Shown here: positions 1 through 7,102 of the stretch, in pieces | How positions within the stretch are numbered: the first letter of the stretch is position 1 | Layout: the number at the start of each line of letters is the position of its first letter | Source: CAYOMP01 sp964405075 | GTDB taxonomy: Bacteria > Bacillota > Clostridia > Lachnospirales > Lachnospiraceae | Direction: 5' to 3' | Assembly (NCBI GenBank): GCA_964405075.1 | Contig: CAYOMP010000006.1 | Location: forward strand, 1 to 47,165 | DNA: 47,165 bases | Notes under the pieces: model-generated | Told to the model about the DNA's origin: nothing | The model's input: only the letters and a program-made list of their open reading frames with translations | Databases searched by the model: none | Program-made: the position numbers and the translations under genes

Positions 1-959
1 AGTGGATGAAACGCCATTATGACTGGCACGTTGAGCCAGAGTGGTTAATAAAGACTCCTGGTATTGTGTTTGCACTTGCGATGGCTGTAAAAGCATTTAC
101 AGATAAAGGCGATGGAGTAATGATACAACAACCAGTATATTATCCATTTAGTGAAGTAATTGTTGATAATGAGCGAAAGGTAGTAAGTAATACACTTATT
201 CAGGATGAGTCAGGAAAGTATGGAATTGACTTTGAGGACTTTGAAGAAAAAATAGTTAAAGAAAAAATAAAGCTTTTCTTTTTGTGTAATCCTCATAATC
301 CTGTTGGGAGAGTGTGGAGTGAAGAGGAACTTAAGCGTTTAGGAGACATTTGTTATAAACATCACGTAATTGTAGTAAGTGATGAAATACATGCAGATTT
401 TGTATTCAAGGGAAAACACCACGTTTTTTCAAATTTAAAGGATGAATATAAAGAGATTAGTATAATAGCAACTTCACCAAGTAAAACCTTTAATATTGCC
501 GGATTACAGATTTCTAATATTTTTATTCCTAATAAGGAATTAAAAAGGAAATTCAGAAAGCAAATAGACGCCGCAGGGTACAGTCAATTGAATGTGATGG
601 GTCTGGTAGCAACAAAGGCAGCATATGAATATGGTGATGAGTGGTATGTGGCAATGCATAAATATGTAAGTGAAAACATTGCGTATACAAGGGAGTTTAT
701 CAAAGAGAAACTGCCTCAAATAAAGCTTGTTGAAAATGAGGGAACTTATTTATTATGGCTTGACTTTAGAGAGTTAAATTTATCAGAAAATGAACTTGAG
801 GAGCTGATTATCAAAAAGGCAAAGCTGTGGTTGGATAGTGGAAAAATCTTTGGTACTGCAGGTAAAGGATTTCAAAGAATTAATGTTGCCTGTCCAAGAA
901 AGATATTAACAGAAGCTTTAACAAGGATAGAAATGGCAGTAAAGAGTATTGAAAGATGA
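1..959 (+). CDS. patB: PatB/MalY-type cystathionine beta-lyase (C-S lyase), 5'-truncated by the window edge
   Basis: This is a PLP-dependent fold-type I aminotransferase-family enzyme, probably a C-S lyase that cleaves cystathionine or cysteine conjugates to a thiol, pyruvate and ammonia. The reading frame is open to the first base, and the visible part begins inside the family motif around WMKRHYDW, so about 70-80 N-terminal residues lie outside the window. The NPHNPVGRVW motif, the VSDEIHADF segment and the PLP-lysine motif SPSKTFNIAGLQ are all visible. The C-terminus looks complete and ends at TGA. It precedes cysK by about 140 bp, which fits a role in sulfur amino-acid metabolism. It could instead be a generic class I/II aminotransferase, but the motifs favour MalY/PatB. 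Confidence 0.85.
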   Translation, partial: WMKRHYDWHVEPEWLIKTPGIVFALAMAVKAFTDKGDGVMIQQPVYYPFSEVIVDNERKVVSNTLIQDESGKYGIDFEDFEEKIVKEKIKLFFLCNPHNPVGRVWSEEELKRLGDICYKHHVIVVSDEIHADFVFKGKHHVFSNLKDEYKEISIIATSPSKTFNIAGLQISNIFIPNKELKRKFRKQIDAAGYSQLNVMGLVATKAAYEYGDEWYVAMHKYVSENIAYTREFIKEKLPQIKLVENEGTYLLWLDFRELNLSENELEELIIKKAKLWLDSGKIFGTAGKGFQRINVACPRKILTEALTRIEMAVKSIER

Positions 960-979
960 TAAGAACGTTATAGACAATA

Positions 980-1062
980 CCTATAACCAATAAATGGATA
1001 TACATATTATACAAGTAAAAATAAGTGTGTTATACTTATATCATAGTAAACAGATAGGAAAA
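980..1062 (+). promoter_or_regulatory. Composite promoter/operator region of cysK, shared with the metN promoter region
   Basis: The region contains CCTATAAC-N8-GGATATA (980-1002), then ATATTATACAA, and, with exactly 32 bases between the end of ATATTATACAA and its start, TAAACAGATAGGAAAA (1047-1062). The same blocks with the same spacings occur upstream of metN at 20749-20831. Conserved spacing in two unlinked promoters suggests binding by a shared regulator. The IscR-like Rrf2 protein at 18504 is the obvious candidate, but that assignment is inference. The exact -35 and -10 boxes are not assigned. Confidence 0.6.
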
Positions 1063-1100
1063 ATCAAAAACGTAATTTATATTTTAAGGAGGATGTTATT

Positions 1101-2039
1101 ATGAGTAAAATTAAAGAAAGTGCATTAGAATTAATCGGAGGAACTCCATTGTTAAAACTAAATCAATATTCAAAAAAAGCTGGTGTAGCAGATGCTACAA
1201 TTCTTGCAAAACTTGAATATTTAAATCCAGCAGGTTCAGTAAAAGACAGAATTGCATTAGCAATGATTGAAGATGCAGAGAAAAAAGGAATTCTTAAAGA
1301 AGGAGCAACAATTATTGAACCTACATCAGGAAATACAGGTATCGGTTTAGCGGCAGTCGCTGCGGCAAAGGGATATAGAGCTATTCTTACATTACCTGAT
1401 ACTATGAGTGTAGAAAGAAGAAATCTGTTAAAAGCATATGGTGCAGAATTAGTATTAACAGAAGGAGCAAAGGGCATGAAAGGTGCCATTGCAAGAGCTG
1501 AGGAGTTAAAGGAAGAAATTCCTGGAGCTGTTATTTTAGGACAGTTTGTAAACGCTGCTAATCCAGCTGCTCACAAAGCAACAACAGGACCAGAAATATG
1601 GGAACAGACAGACGGAAAGGTAGATATTTTTGTAGCAGGTGTTGGTACAGGCGGAACAATAACAGGTGTTGGAGAATACTTAAAAGAAAAGAATCCAAAT
1701 GTTAAAGTAGTTGCAGTAGAACCTGCAGGTAGTCCTGTGTTGTCAACAGGTACACCAGGAGCACATAAAATCCAGGGAATTGGTGCCGGATTTGTTCCAG
1801 ATGTTCTTAATACAAATGTATATGATGAAATTATAACTATTGAAAATGATGATGCTTTTGCAGAGGGAAGAAAATTTGCAGTAAGCGAAGGTATTCTTGT
1901 AGGTATATCTTCAGGAGCTGCCTTAAAAGCTGCTAGTATTTTAGCATCTCGTCCTGAAAATAAAGGCAAAACAATCGTTGCATTACTTCCAGACTCAGGT
2001 GATAGATATTTATCAACACCTTTGTTTAGCAATAACTAA
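1101..2039 (+). CDS. cysK: Cysteine synthase A (O-acetylserine sulfhydrylase)
   Basis: The enzyme makes cysteine from O-acetylserine and sulfide in the cytoplasm, using PLP. It has 312 residues, normal for CysK. The PLP lysine lies in NPAGSVKDR, the substrate-binding loop is TSGNTGIGLA, the phosphate-binding loop is GTGGTITG, and the family segment KIQGIGAGFVP is present near residue 225. An AAGGAGG ribosome binding site sits just before the ATG. It has its own upstream regulatory region (980-1062) and is followed after 41 bp by a YezD-like small gene. A second, clearly diverged paralogue lies at 4638, so this copy is probably the housekeeping-type cysteine synthase. Confidence 0.96.
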   Translation: MSKIKESALELIGGTPLLKLNQYSKKAGVADATILAKLEYLNPAGSVKDRIALAMIEDAEKKGILKEGATIIEPTSGNTGIGLAAVAAAKGYRAILTLPDTMSVERRNLLKAYGAELVLTEGAKGMKGAIARAEELKEEIPGAVILGQFVNAANPAAHKATTGPEIWEQTDGKVDIFVAGVGTGGTITGVGEYLKEKNPNVKVVAVEPAGSPVLSTGTPGAHKIQGIGAGFVPDVLNTNVYDEIITIENDDAFAEGRKFAVSEGILVGISSGAALKAASILASRPENKGKTIVALLPDSGDRYLSTPLFSNN

Positions 2040-2080
2040 GAGGAAAGAGTAAAGTTCCTTACTATGTTAGAAGGTGAAAC

Positions 2081-2236
2081 ATGAGTCAAAAAGAAATTAG
2101 TGAAGAGTTAAGAAAAAGTATTGAGATAGTACAGGGACTGTTGGCAGATATTCAGTATGGAAATGTATTAATTACAGTACAGGATGGAAAAATAGTTCAA
2201 ATTGATAAAACAGAGAAATATAGAATAAGAAATTGA
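2081..2236 (+). CDS. YezD-like small protein (DUF2292 family)
   Basis: This 51-residue ORF has an AGAAGGTGA ribosome binding site a few bases before its ATG. Its C-terminal half (YGNVLITVQDGKIVQIDKTE) matches the pattern I associate with YezD/DUF2292 small proteins, which are commonly encoded near cysteine or sulfate assimilation genes. The N-terminal half is predicted to be helical and the C-terminal half looks like a short beta meander. It follows cysK with no terminator between them, so it is probably co-transcribed. Its stop codon lies just upstream of the terminator element at 2243. No biochemical function is known to me. The family call rests on recall of the motif, not on a search. Confidence 0.75.
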   Translation: MSQKEISEELRKSIEIVQGLLADIQYGNVLITVQDGKIVQIDKTEKYRIRN

Positions 2237-2315
2237 CTGGACAACCAGAGATTTTGCAATAATAATTTTACCCCTCATTAGTAAGGTGTTATGCGAAATC
2301 TCTGGTTATTTCTTT
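2232..2315 (+). terminator. Terminator-type leader element, copy 1 (GACTGGACAACC box plus hairpin)
   Basis: A conserved box, GACTGGACAACC (2234-2245), runs into a hairpin whose outer 12-bp stem is AACCAGAGATTT (2243-2254) paired with AAATCTCTGGTT (2296-2307). A T-rich tail ATTTCTTT follows. The long loop can form an inner stem between GCAATAA and TTATGC. The stem differs from copy 2 (8961-9014) by a compensated A-T to G-C change, and 20 of the first 22 bases are identical. It could be a plain terminator for cysK-yezD or a conditional one controlling readthrough into the nifB-like operon. Confidence 0.75.
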
Positions 2316-2329
2316 ATAATTTGTCGTGC

Positions 2330-2349
2330 AAGACTTGTAAGTGAGTCTT
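2330..2349 (+). promoter_or_regulatory. Short hairpin between leader element 1 and the tRNA-Cys-like gene
   Basis: AAGACT (2330-2335) can pair with AGTCTT (2344-2349) across an 8-base loop. It occupies the same position after leader element 1 as the 13-bp hairpin does after leader element 2. No T-run follows, so it is not a terminator by itself. It might be a processing signal for the tRNA-like transcript or part of a switching structure. Confidence 0.4.
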
Positions 2350-2359
2350 AAGTGATTAT

Positions 2360-2432
2360 CGATGTTGTAGCCGTTAGGAATGGCATAGGTTTGCAAAACT
2401 GAAGTTGGTGGTTCGAATCCACCCGGCATCGT
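2360..2432 (+). tRNA. Atypical tRNA-Cys-like gene, anticodon GCA
   Basis: A cloverleaf can be drawn by hand. An 8-bp acceptor helix pairs 2360-2367 with 2424-2431 and includes two G-U pairs. U8-A9 follows, then a D-stem GCCG/TGGC with a TTAGGAA loop. The anticodon loop is TTGCAAA (GCA at 2393-2395), the variable loop has 4 bases, and the T arm is a perfect 5-bp stem around TTCGAAT. With this acceptor the discriminator is U (2432), as expected for tRNA-Cys; CCA is not encoded. The anticodon stem is poor: one A-G mismatch (2387/2401) and one G-U. It may be a working minor tRNA-Cys, a decoy or sensor for cysteine charging, or a decaying copy. Confidence 0.7.
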
Positions 2433-2493
2433 TACTTCGTAATTAAATATTTTGAAGTAGGGAATGGATGTTAGAGAAAGCAGGTGATTATTT

Positions 2494-3366
2494 ATGAGCA
2501 ATACATACAAAGACTTACAAAATTCACATCCATGCTTTGGAGGTCACAAAAATAATGTTGGGAGAATTCATCTTCCGGTAAGTCCCGGGTGTAATATAGC
2601 CTGTCGCTTCTGCGACAGAGTAATTAATGATAATGAAAATAGACCGGGAGTAACATCAAAGGTAATAACTCCAAAAGAGAGTATAGAAGTGTTGGATAAG
2701 GCATTGAAATTATGTCCGGAAATTACAGTAGCAGGAATTGCAGGACCTGGAGATACTCTTGCTACAGATTATGCACTTGAAACATTTAGATTGATAAAGG
2801 AAAAATATCCTAATTTAATAAAATGTATGAGTACAAATGGGCTTTTATTATATGAAAGAGCAGATGAAATTATAGATGTGGGAATTGATTCTTTAACTGT
2901 AACTGTTAATGCAGTTGATCCTGATATAGAGGCAAAATTGAATAAATACATAATTTATCATGGGAAGAGATATGAAGGAGTTGAAGGAGCAAAGATTCTT
3001 ATTGAGAATCAAATAAAGGGTATTAAAAAAATTGCAGCAGCAGGGATAACCATTAAGGTTAATACTGTTTTAGTGCCGGGAATAAATGACGAGCATATTG
3101 AAACCGTTGCAAAAACAGTAAAAGAAGCTGGAGCAAGTATTTATAATATTATTCCACTGATACCGCAACACGAATTGAAGGATGTTCCTGCACCAGTTTG
3201 TTCACAAATTGATGCAGCTAGGTCAAAAGCTGGTAAATTCATTGATGTATTCCGCCATTGTCAGCATTGTAGAGCTGATGCGGTGGGAGTTCCGGGAAAA
3301 TCTGAATATGGAGACCAGATATATCAAAGGAGAGTTGCAGTAAAGGAGACATTTTCACATGGATAA
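2494..3366 (+). CDS. nifB: NifB-like radical SAM protein (cofactor maturase)
   Basis: In nitrogenase systems NifB fuses two [4Fe-4S] units and inserts a carbide to build the 8Fe core of the active-site cofactor. The radical SAM motif is CNIACRFC (Cys33, Cys37, Cys40). Other NifB-like signatures are HPCFGG near residue 12, the His of RIHLPV, ENRPGVTS, KCMSTNG, and the C-terminal HCQHCRADAVG CxxC motif. It has 290 residues, the short form without a fused NifX domain. The Cys that follows the radical SAM motif in canonical NifB (in KYDCxNESRPG) is absent here. It overlaps the downstream NifX-like gene by 8 bp. Together with the NifH and DK genes this implies a NifB-type cluster in the enzyme. 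Confidence 0.9.
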   Translation: MSNTYKDLQNSHPCFGGHKNNVGRIHLPVSPGCNIACRFCDRVINDNENRPGVTSKVITPKESIEVLDKALKLCPEITVAGIAGPGDTLATDYALETFRLIKEKYPNLIKCMSTNGLLLYERADEIIDVGIDSLTVTVNAVDPDIEAKLNKYIIYHGKRYEGVEGAKILIENQIKGIKKIAAAGITIKVNTVLVPGINDEHIETVAKTVKEAGASIYNIIPLIPQHELKDVPAPVCSQIDAARSKAGKFIDVFRHCQHCRADAVGVPGKSEYGDQIYQRRVAVKETFSHG

Positions 3367-3724
3367 AGCATTTATTAAGTACAAGGTTGCTGTAGCTACT
3401 TCTGATGGAATTGTAGTAAATCAGCATTTTGGAAGAGCAGACAAATTCAGAATATATAATATCAATCAGGATAACACAATTGTTTTTGAGGAAGAGAGAA
3501 CTGTTACTCCAGTATGTCAGGCAGGTGTTCATGATGATTTGAAAATGAAAGAGAATGTTAGTTACCTTGCGGATTGTAAATATGTATTAGTAAGCAGAAT
3601 AGGGCAGGGAGCTATAAATGCACTGGAACAGGCAGGAATTAATCCTATGGAAATGTCAGGGATAATTGAAGAATCCATTCAAAGGCTGATTGCTTATGAT
3701 GAGGTTCAGGCGTTATTGGCATAG
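3359..3724 (+). CDS. NifX/NafY-family cofactor carrier protein
   Basis: This 121-residue protein belongs to the dinitrogenase iron-molybdenum cofactor (NifX/NafY/NifB C-terminal) fold family, whose members bind NifB-co or finished cofactor and pass it to the apo-enzyme. The VAVATSDGIVVNQHFGRAD segment at the N-terminus and the ADCKYVLVSRIGQGA segment in the middle are typical. Its ATG overlaps the end of nifB, so translation is probably coupled. In many nif systems this domain is fused to or adjacent to NifB, so a partner role in cofactor trafficking is the simplest reading. A second member with an unusual Cys/Gly insert is encoded at 8415. Confidence 0.88.
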   Translation: MDKAFIKYKVAVATSDGIVVNQHFGRADKFRIYNINQDNTIVFEEERTVTPVCQAGVHDDLKMKENVSYLADCKYVLVSRIGQGAINALEQAGINPMEMSGIIEESIQRLIAYDEVQALLA

Positions 3725-3771
3725 ATAATAAAAATAATACAAAAATATTCATAGAGAAAGGAATAGGAAAA

Positions 3772-4620
3772 ATGGGCGAAATTAGACAGATTGCAATATA
3801 TGGAAAGGGAGGAATTGGTAAATCTACAACAACACAAAACTTAACAGCAGGATTGGTAGAACATGGTAAGAAAGTAATGGTTGTAGGATGTGATCCTAAG
3901 GCGGATTCAACTAGATTATTATTAGGTGGTTTAGCACAAAAAACAGTACTTGATACAATTCGTGATGAAGGTGAAGATATTGAATTATCTCGTATTATGC
4001 GTGAAGGATACGGTGGAACAAAGTGTGTTGAATCTGGTGGACCAGAACCAGGTGTTGGATGTGCCGGACGAGGAATTATAACTTCTATCAATATGCTTGA
4101 GAACCTTGGGGCATATACAGATGACCTTGATTATGTTTTTTATGATGTTTTAGGTGACGTTGTTTGTGGTGGTTTTGCAATGCCTATCAGAGAAGGTAAA
4201 GCAAAAGAAATCTATATTGTAGCCAGTGGTGAAATGATGGCTTTATACGCAGCAAACAATATTGCAAAAGGTATCAGAAGATATGCGAAAACAGGCGGAG
4301 TTCGTCTTGGTGGTATTATTTGTAACAGTCGAAATGTTGATAGAGAATTAGATTTGCTTAGAGCATTTTCAAAGGAACTTGGAACAAAACTTCTCTATTT
4401 TGTACCAAGAGATAATATTGTACAAAGAGCAGAGATTAACAAAAAAACAGTTATTGAATATAAGCCAGATTCACAGCAGGCACAGGAGTATCGTAATCTT
4501 GCGGAAGCTGTAATTAATAATACAGATTTTGCGATTCCTACACCAATGACACAGGAACGCTTAGAAGAAATACTTTTAGAATATGGTTTAATGGACTTTG
4601 CTGATGATTATCACATTTAA
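3772..4620 (+). CDS. nifH: NifH-like nitrogenase reductase (Fe protein)
   Basis: This ATP-dependent electron donor docks as a homodimer onto the component 1 protein and uses a bridging [4Fe-4S] cluster. It has 282 residues. The P-loop is GKGGIGKST (residues 11-19) and GCDPKADST follows. Cluster ligands Cys97 (GVGCAGRG) and Cys132 (VVCGGF) and Arg100 fall at the same numbers as in classical NifH. Overall it looks close to true NifH rather than BchL or CfbC, with CVESGGPEPG intact. It is the only reductase in the window, although two DK pairs are present, so one reductase may serve both. It follows the NifX-like gene by 47 bp and precedes a cysteine synthase by 17 bp. Confidence 0.94.
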   Translation: MGEIRQIAIYGKGGIGKSTTTQNLTAGLVEHGKKVMVVGCDPKADSTRLLLGGLAQKTVLDTIRDEGEDIELSRIMREGYGGTKCVESGGPEPGVGCAGRGIITSINMLENLGAYTDDLDYVFYDVLGDVVCGGFAMPIREGKAKEIYIVASGEMMALYAANNIAKGIRRYAKTGGVRLGGIICNSRNVDRELDLLRAFSKELGTKLLYFVPRDNIVQRAEINKKTVIEYKPDSQQAQEYRNLAEAVINNTDFAIPTPMTQERLEEILLEYGLMDFADDYHI

Positions 4621-4637
4621 AAACAGGAGGACACGGT

Positions 4638-5627
4638 ATGGGGAAAGTATATGAATCCATTACAGAGCTGGTAGGACGAACTCCTTTGTTGGAGATAAAA
4701 AATTATGAAAAAAATAATAAGCTGGAAGCAAAAATTCTAGTTAAGCTGGAATACTTTAATCCAAATCAAAGTGTAAAAGACAGAATAGCATATGCCATGA
4801 TAGAGGATGCTGAAAAGAAGGGATTGTTAAAACCTGGATATACAATAGTAGAAACTACAAGTGGTAATACTGGTATTGGACTTGCAGCTATTGCAGCAGC
4901 AAAAGGATATAAATTCCGCGTTTATATTCAGGATAATGTTAGTGAAGAACGTTTCAAGGTAATTAAGGCGTTTGGAGGTCAGACTATAAAGCTTTCAGAA
5001 GAACCTGCGGTTGCCAGAACATTAGCAGAAACAGGCGGAGATTTTATTGCAGCCATCAAGACATTAGAGGAAGAAGTTTTGTCAAAGGAAAAAGACATCT
5101 TCTTTGTTAATCAGGTAGCAAATCCTGCAAACCCTGCAATTCATGAGGTGACTACAGGACCGGAGATTTGGGAAGATACAGATGGTAAGGTAGATATTTT
5201 TGTTGGAAATGTAGGTACTGGTGGAACAGTAAGTGGAACCGGAAAATATTTAAAATCTAAAAATCCAGATATTCAGATTGTAGCAATTCAACCGGGACCA
5301 AATTCATTACCAAGTGATGATAATCCGCATCCAGAGGAAATTACAGGAGTACATCCATTTGAAGGTATACCAAAAGAGCGTATTCCAAAGACCTTCGATG
5401 TAAATATTTATGATGAAAAATTAGAAGTAGAAACATATCAGGCATATGAGGCGGCAAGAGAGGTAGCAAAATCAGATGGAATATTGATTGGAACTTCTTC
5501 AGGAGCTGCTATATATGCAGCGGCACAGTTAGCAAAACGTCCGGAAAATAAGGGGAAAACTATAGTTGCATTGTTGCCTGATACTGGTCTTAGATATTTA
5601 TCAACAAATTTATTTGAGGAAAAGTAG
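4638..5627 (+). CDS. Divergent cysteine synthase-family PLP enzyme embedded in the nitrogenase-like operon
   Basis: This 329-residue beta-family PLP enzyme keeps the lysine in NPNQSVKDR, the TSGNTGIGLA loop and GTGGTVSGTG, so it should form an aminoacrylate from an O-activated serine or homoserine. It differs from the CysK at 1101 in its substrate-side loop: KIQGIGAGF is replaced by EITGVHPFEG, and an acidic insertion (SDDNPHPEE) precedes it. A further insertion lies near residues 115-130. It sits between nifH and the NifD-like gene with very short gaps and a GGAGG site, so it is part of the same transcription unit. A plausible role is capture of the sulfide or thiol released by the reductase. 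Its nucleophile is not determinable from sequence. Confidence 0.88.
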   Translation: MGKVYESITELVGRTPLLEIKNYEKNNKLEAKILVKLEYFNPNQSVKDRIAYAMIEDAEKKGLLKPGYTIVETTSGNTGIGLAAIAAAKGYKFRVYIQDNVSEERFKVIKAFGGQTIKLSEEPAVARTLAETGGDFIAAIKTLEEEVLSKEKDIFFVNQVANPANPAIHEVTTGPEIWEDTDGKVDIFVGNVGTGGTVSGTGKYLKSKNPDIQIVAIQPGPNSLPSDDNPHPEEITGVHPFEGIPKERIPKTFDVNIYDEKLEVETYQAYEAAREVAKSDGILIGTSSGAAIYAAAQLAKRPENKGKTIVALLPDTGLRYLSTNLFEEK

Positions 5628-5638
5628 GAGGTAGTAAA

Positions 5639-7102
5639 GTGGCAATTAATTTAGATAATTCAAATGTAGCCACAAGAGAGAATAGAATTGGCTCTATTAC
5701 AGGATACATTGGAAGTTTAAGTGATTTGGCTAATCAAAGTAATTGTGGTACGTTAAAGGGATGCTCAAGATGTTTTTCACAATCCAGTACATGTTTATCA
5801 AGTTGTGCATTAGGGCAGTTATCAGCTATACGTGATGTGGCAATTATACATCACGGACCTGCCGGTTGTTCGGTAGCAAGTGCTGGTGCATATTATCTTG
5901 ATAAGGTAATGGCAAAGAAAAGAGGAGTAGAGAATAATACTGTATATGTTGGAACTGACATGAATGAGCAGGATACAATATTTGGCTCTGCGGATAGTCT
6001 TAGAAATATTATTTTAGAGGTAAACAAAAGATACAGTCCAAAGGCAATTTTTGTTACAAGTTCCTGTGCTACAGGGATAATTGGTGAAGACATTGACAGC
6101 ATTGTAGAGGATGTAAAAGACGAGGTTCAAGTTCCAATCGTAGCTGTTCATTGTGAGGGATTCAAATCAAGAATATGGGCAACTGGATTTGATATTTCTG
6201 ACCATGCGGTGCTTAGTTCGATTGTAAAACCACCAAAGGAAAAAAGAAATACAATCAATTTTAAGAACTTCTATGAAAGTGCAAGATCTGAAATAATTGA
6301 GATATTTAAGAACTTTGATTTAGAACCTATATTTTTATATTGTAATTCCACAGTAGAGGAATTGGAGCATATTTCAGAATCTTTGGCTACAACTTGTATT
6401 TGTGGAACATTGGGTAACTATTTAGGTAATGGACTAGAAGAAAAATATGGTGTTCCTTACATAAGAACAATTAATCCACTTGGTATTGCAGGATTTGAAA
6501 CATGGCTTAGAGAAATCGGAAGAGTTACCGATAGAAGTGAGGCTGTTGAGAAGTATATAGAAGAGCAAAGAGCAATATATATCCCTCAGATTGAAGCAAT
6601 TAAAAAAGAGTTAAAGGGATTAAAGGCAGTATTAGGAATGGGACCAGGATATACATTTGAGGTATCTCGTGTCCTTGATGAGCTTGGTATAGAAGTTGTA
6701 TGGGCATTGGCATGGCATTATGACAGAAAGTATGAAAATGGCGATGTACCACCATCTATGGAATATTTGTTAGAGCATGATGTTGATTTTGAGGCAAGTG
6801 TAGCCGATCAACAGAATTATGAAGTTATGAATATTCTTAATAAGTATAAACCAGATTTATATCTGTCACGTCATCCAGGTTCAACAGTATGGGCAATTAA
6901 GAATGGAACACCTGCGGTTTATGTAGCTGACGAATATATGATTTTTGGATATAAGCATACATTAGAGTTTGCACAGTCTATATTAGATAGCATTCATAAC
7001 CGTAGCTTTGAAAAAAATCTTGCAAGACGTGTGAAACTTCCTTATACAGACTGGTGGTATGAGCAGAATGTGGATCGTTTCTTAGAGGAGGTTAAGAAGT
7101 AA
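5639..7102 (+). CDS. Nitrogenase-like component 1, NifD-type subunit (pair 1)
   Basis: This 487-residue subunit starts at GTG with GGAGG upstream. Three P-cluster-type cysteines are visible: Cys56 (SSCALGQL), Cys77 (HHGPAGC) and Cys143 (SSCATGIIGED). A Cys in TCICGTLGNYL sits exactly 11 residues before the LEEKYG segment, the same spacing as NifD Cys275 to its MEEKYG, so the cofactor-ligating Cys seems to be kept. A histidine in FGYKHTLEF lies near the position of the FeMo-co His442, but the local motif differs. The N-terminus holds an extra Cys set (36, 42, 45, 52). The stop overlaps the start of the NifK-type gene. It is expected to be an alpha subunit of a heterotetrameric reductase, not proven to be an N2 reductase. 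Confidence 0.92.
   Translation: MAINLDNSNVATRENRIGSITGYIGSLSDLANQSNCGTLKGCSRCFSQSSTCLSSCALGQLSAIRDVAIIHHGPAGCSVASAGAYYLDKVMAKKRGVENNTVYVGTDMNEQDTIFGSADSLRNIILEVNKRYSPKAIFVTSSCATGIIGEDIDSIVEDVKDEVQVPIVAVHCEGFKSRIWATGFDISDHAVLSSIVKPPKEKRNTINFKNFYESARSEIIEIFKNFDLEPIFLYCNSTVEELEHISESLATTCICGTLGNYLGNGLEEKYGVPYIRTINPLGIAGFETWLREIGRVTDRSEAVEKYIEEQRAIYIPQIEAIKKELKGLKAVLGMGPGYTFEVSRVLDELGIEVVWALAWHYDRKYENGDVPPSMEYLLEHDVDFEASVADQQNYEVMNILNKYKPDLYLSRHPGSTVWAIKNGTPAVYVADEYMIFGYKHTLEFAQSILDSIHNRSFEKNLARRVKLPYTDWWYEQNVDRFLEEVKK

Noticed and set aside
1163..2032. Long minus-strand open frames opposite cysK
   Set aside because: They are antisense shadows of a strongly conserved gene, with no ribosome site or family motif.
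2360..2432. Selenocysteine tRNA, suggested by an 8-bp acceptor plus 5-bp T stem
   Set aside because: The anticodon is GCA, the variable loop has only 4 bases, the D arm is not extended, and no selA or selB is nearby. A tRNA-Cys variant fits better.
2237..2493. T-box riboswitch for cysteine in the leader of the nifB-like operon
   Set aside because: The T-box consensus (AGGGTGGNACCGCG) and specifier-loop layout are not visible. The region contains a terminator and a tRNA-like cloverleaf instead.
2289..2510. Minus-strand open frame with a peptide containing GGFEPPTS
   Set aside because: This peptide is the usual reverse-complement translation of a tRNA T arm. The frame is explained by the tRNA-Cys-like gene and its leader hairpin.
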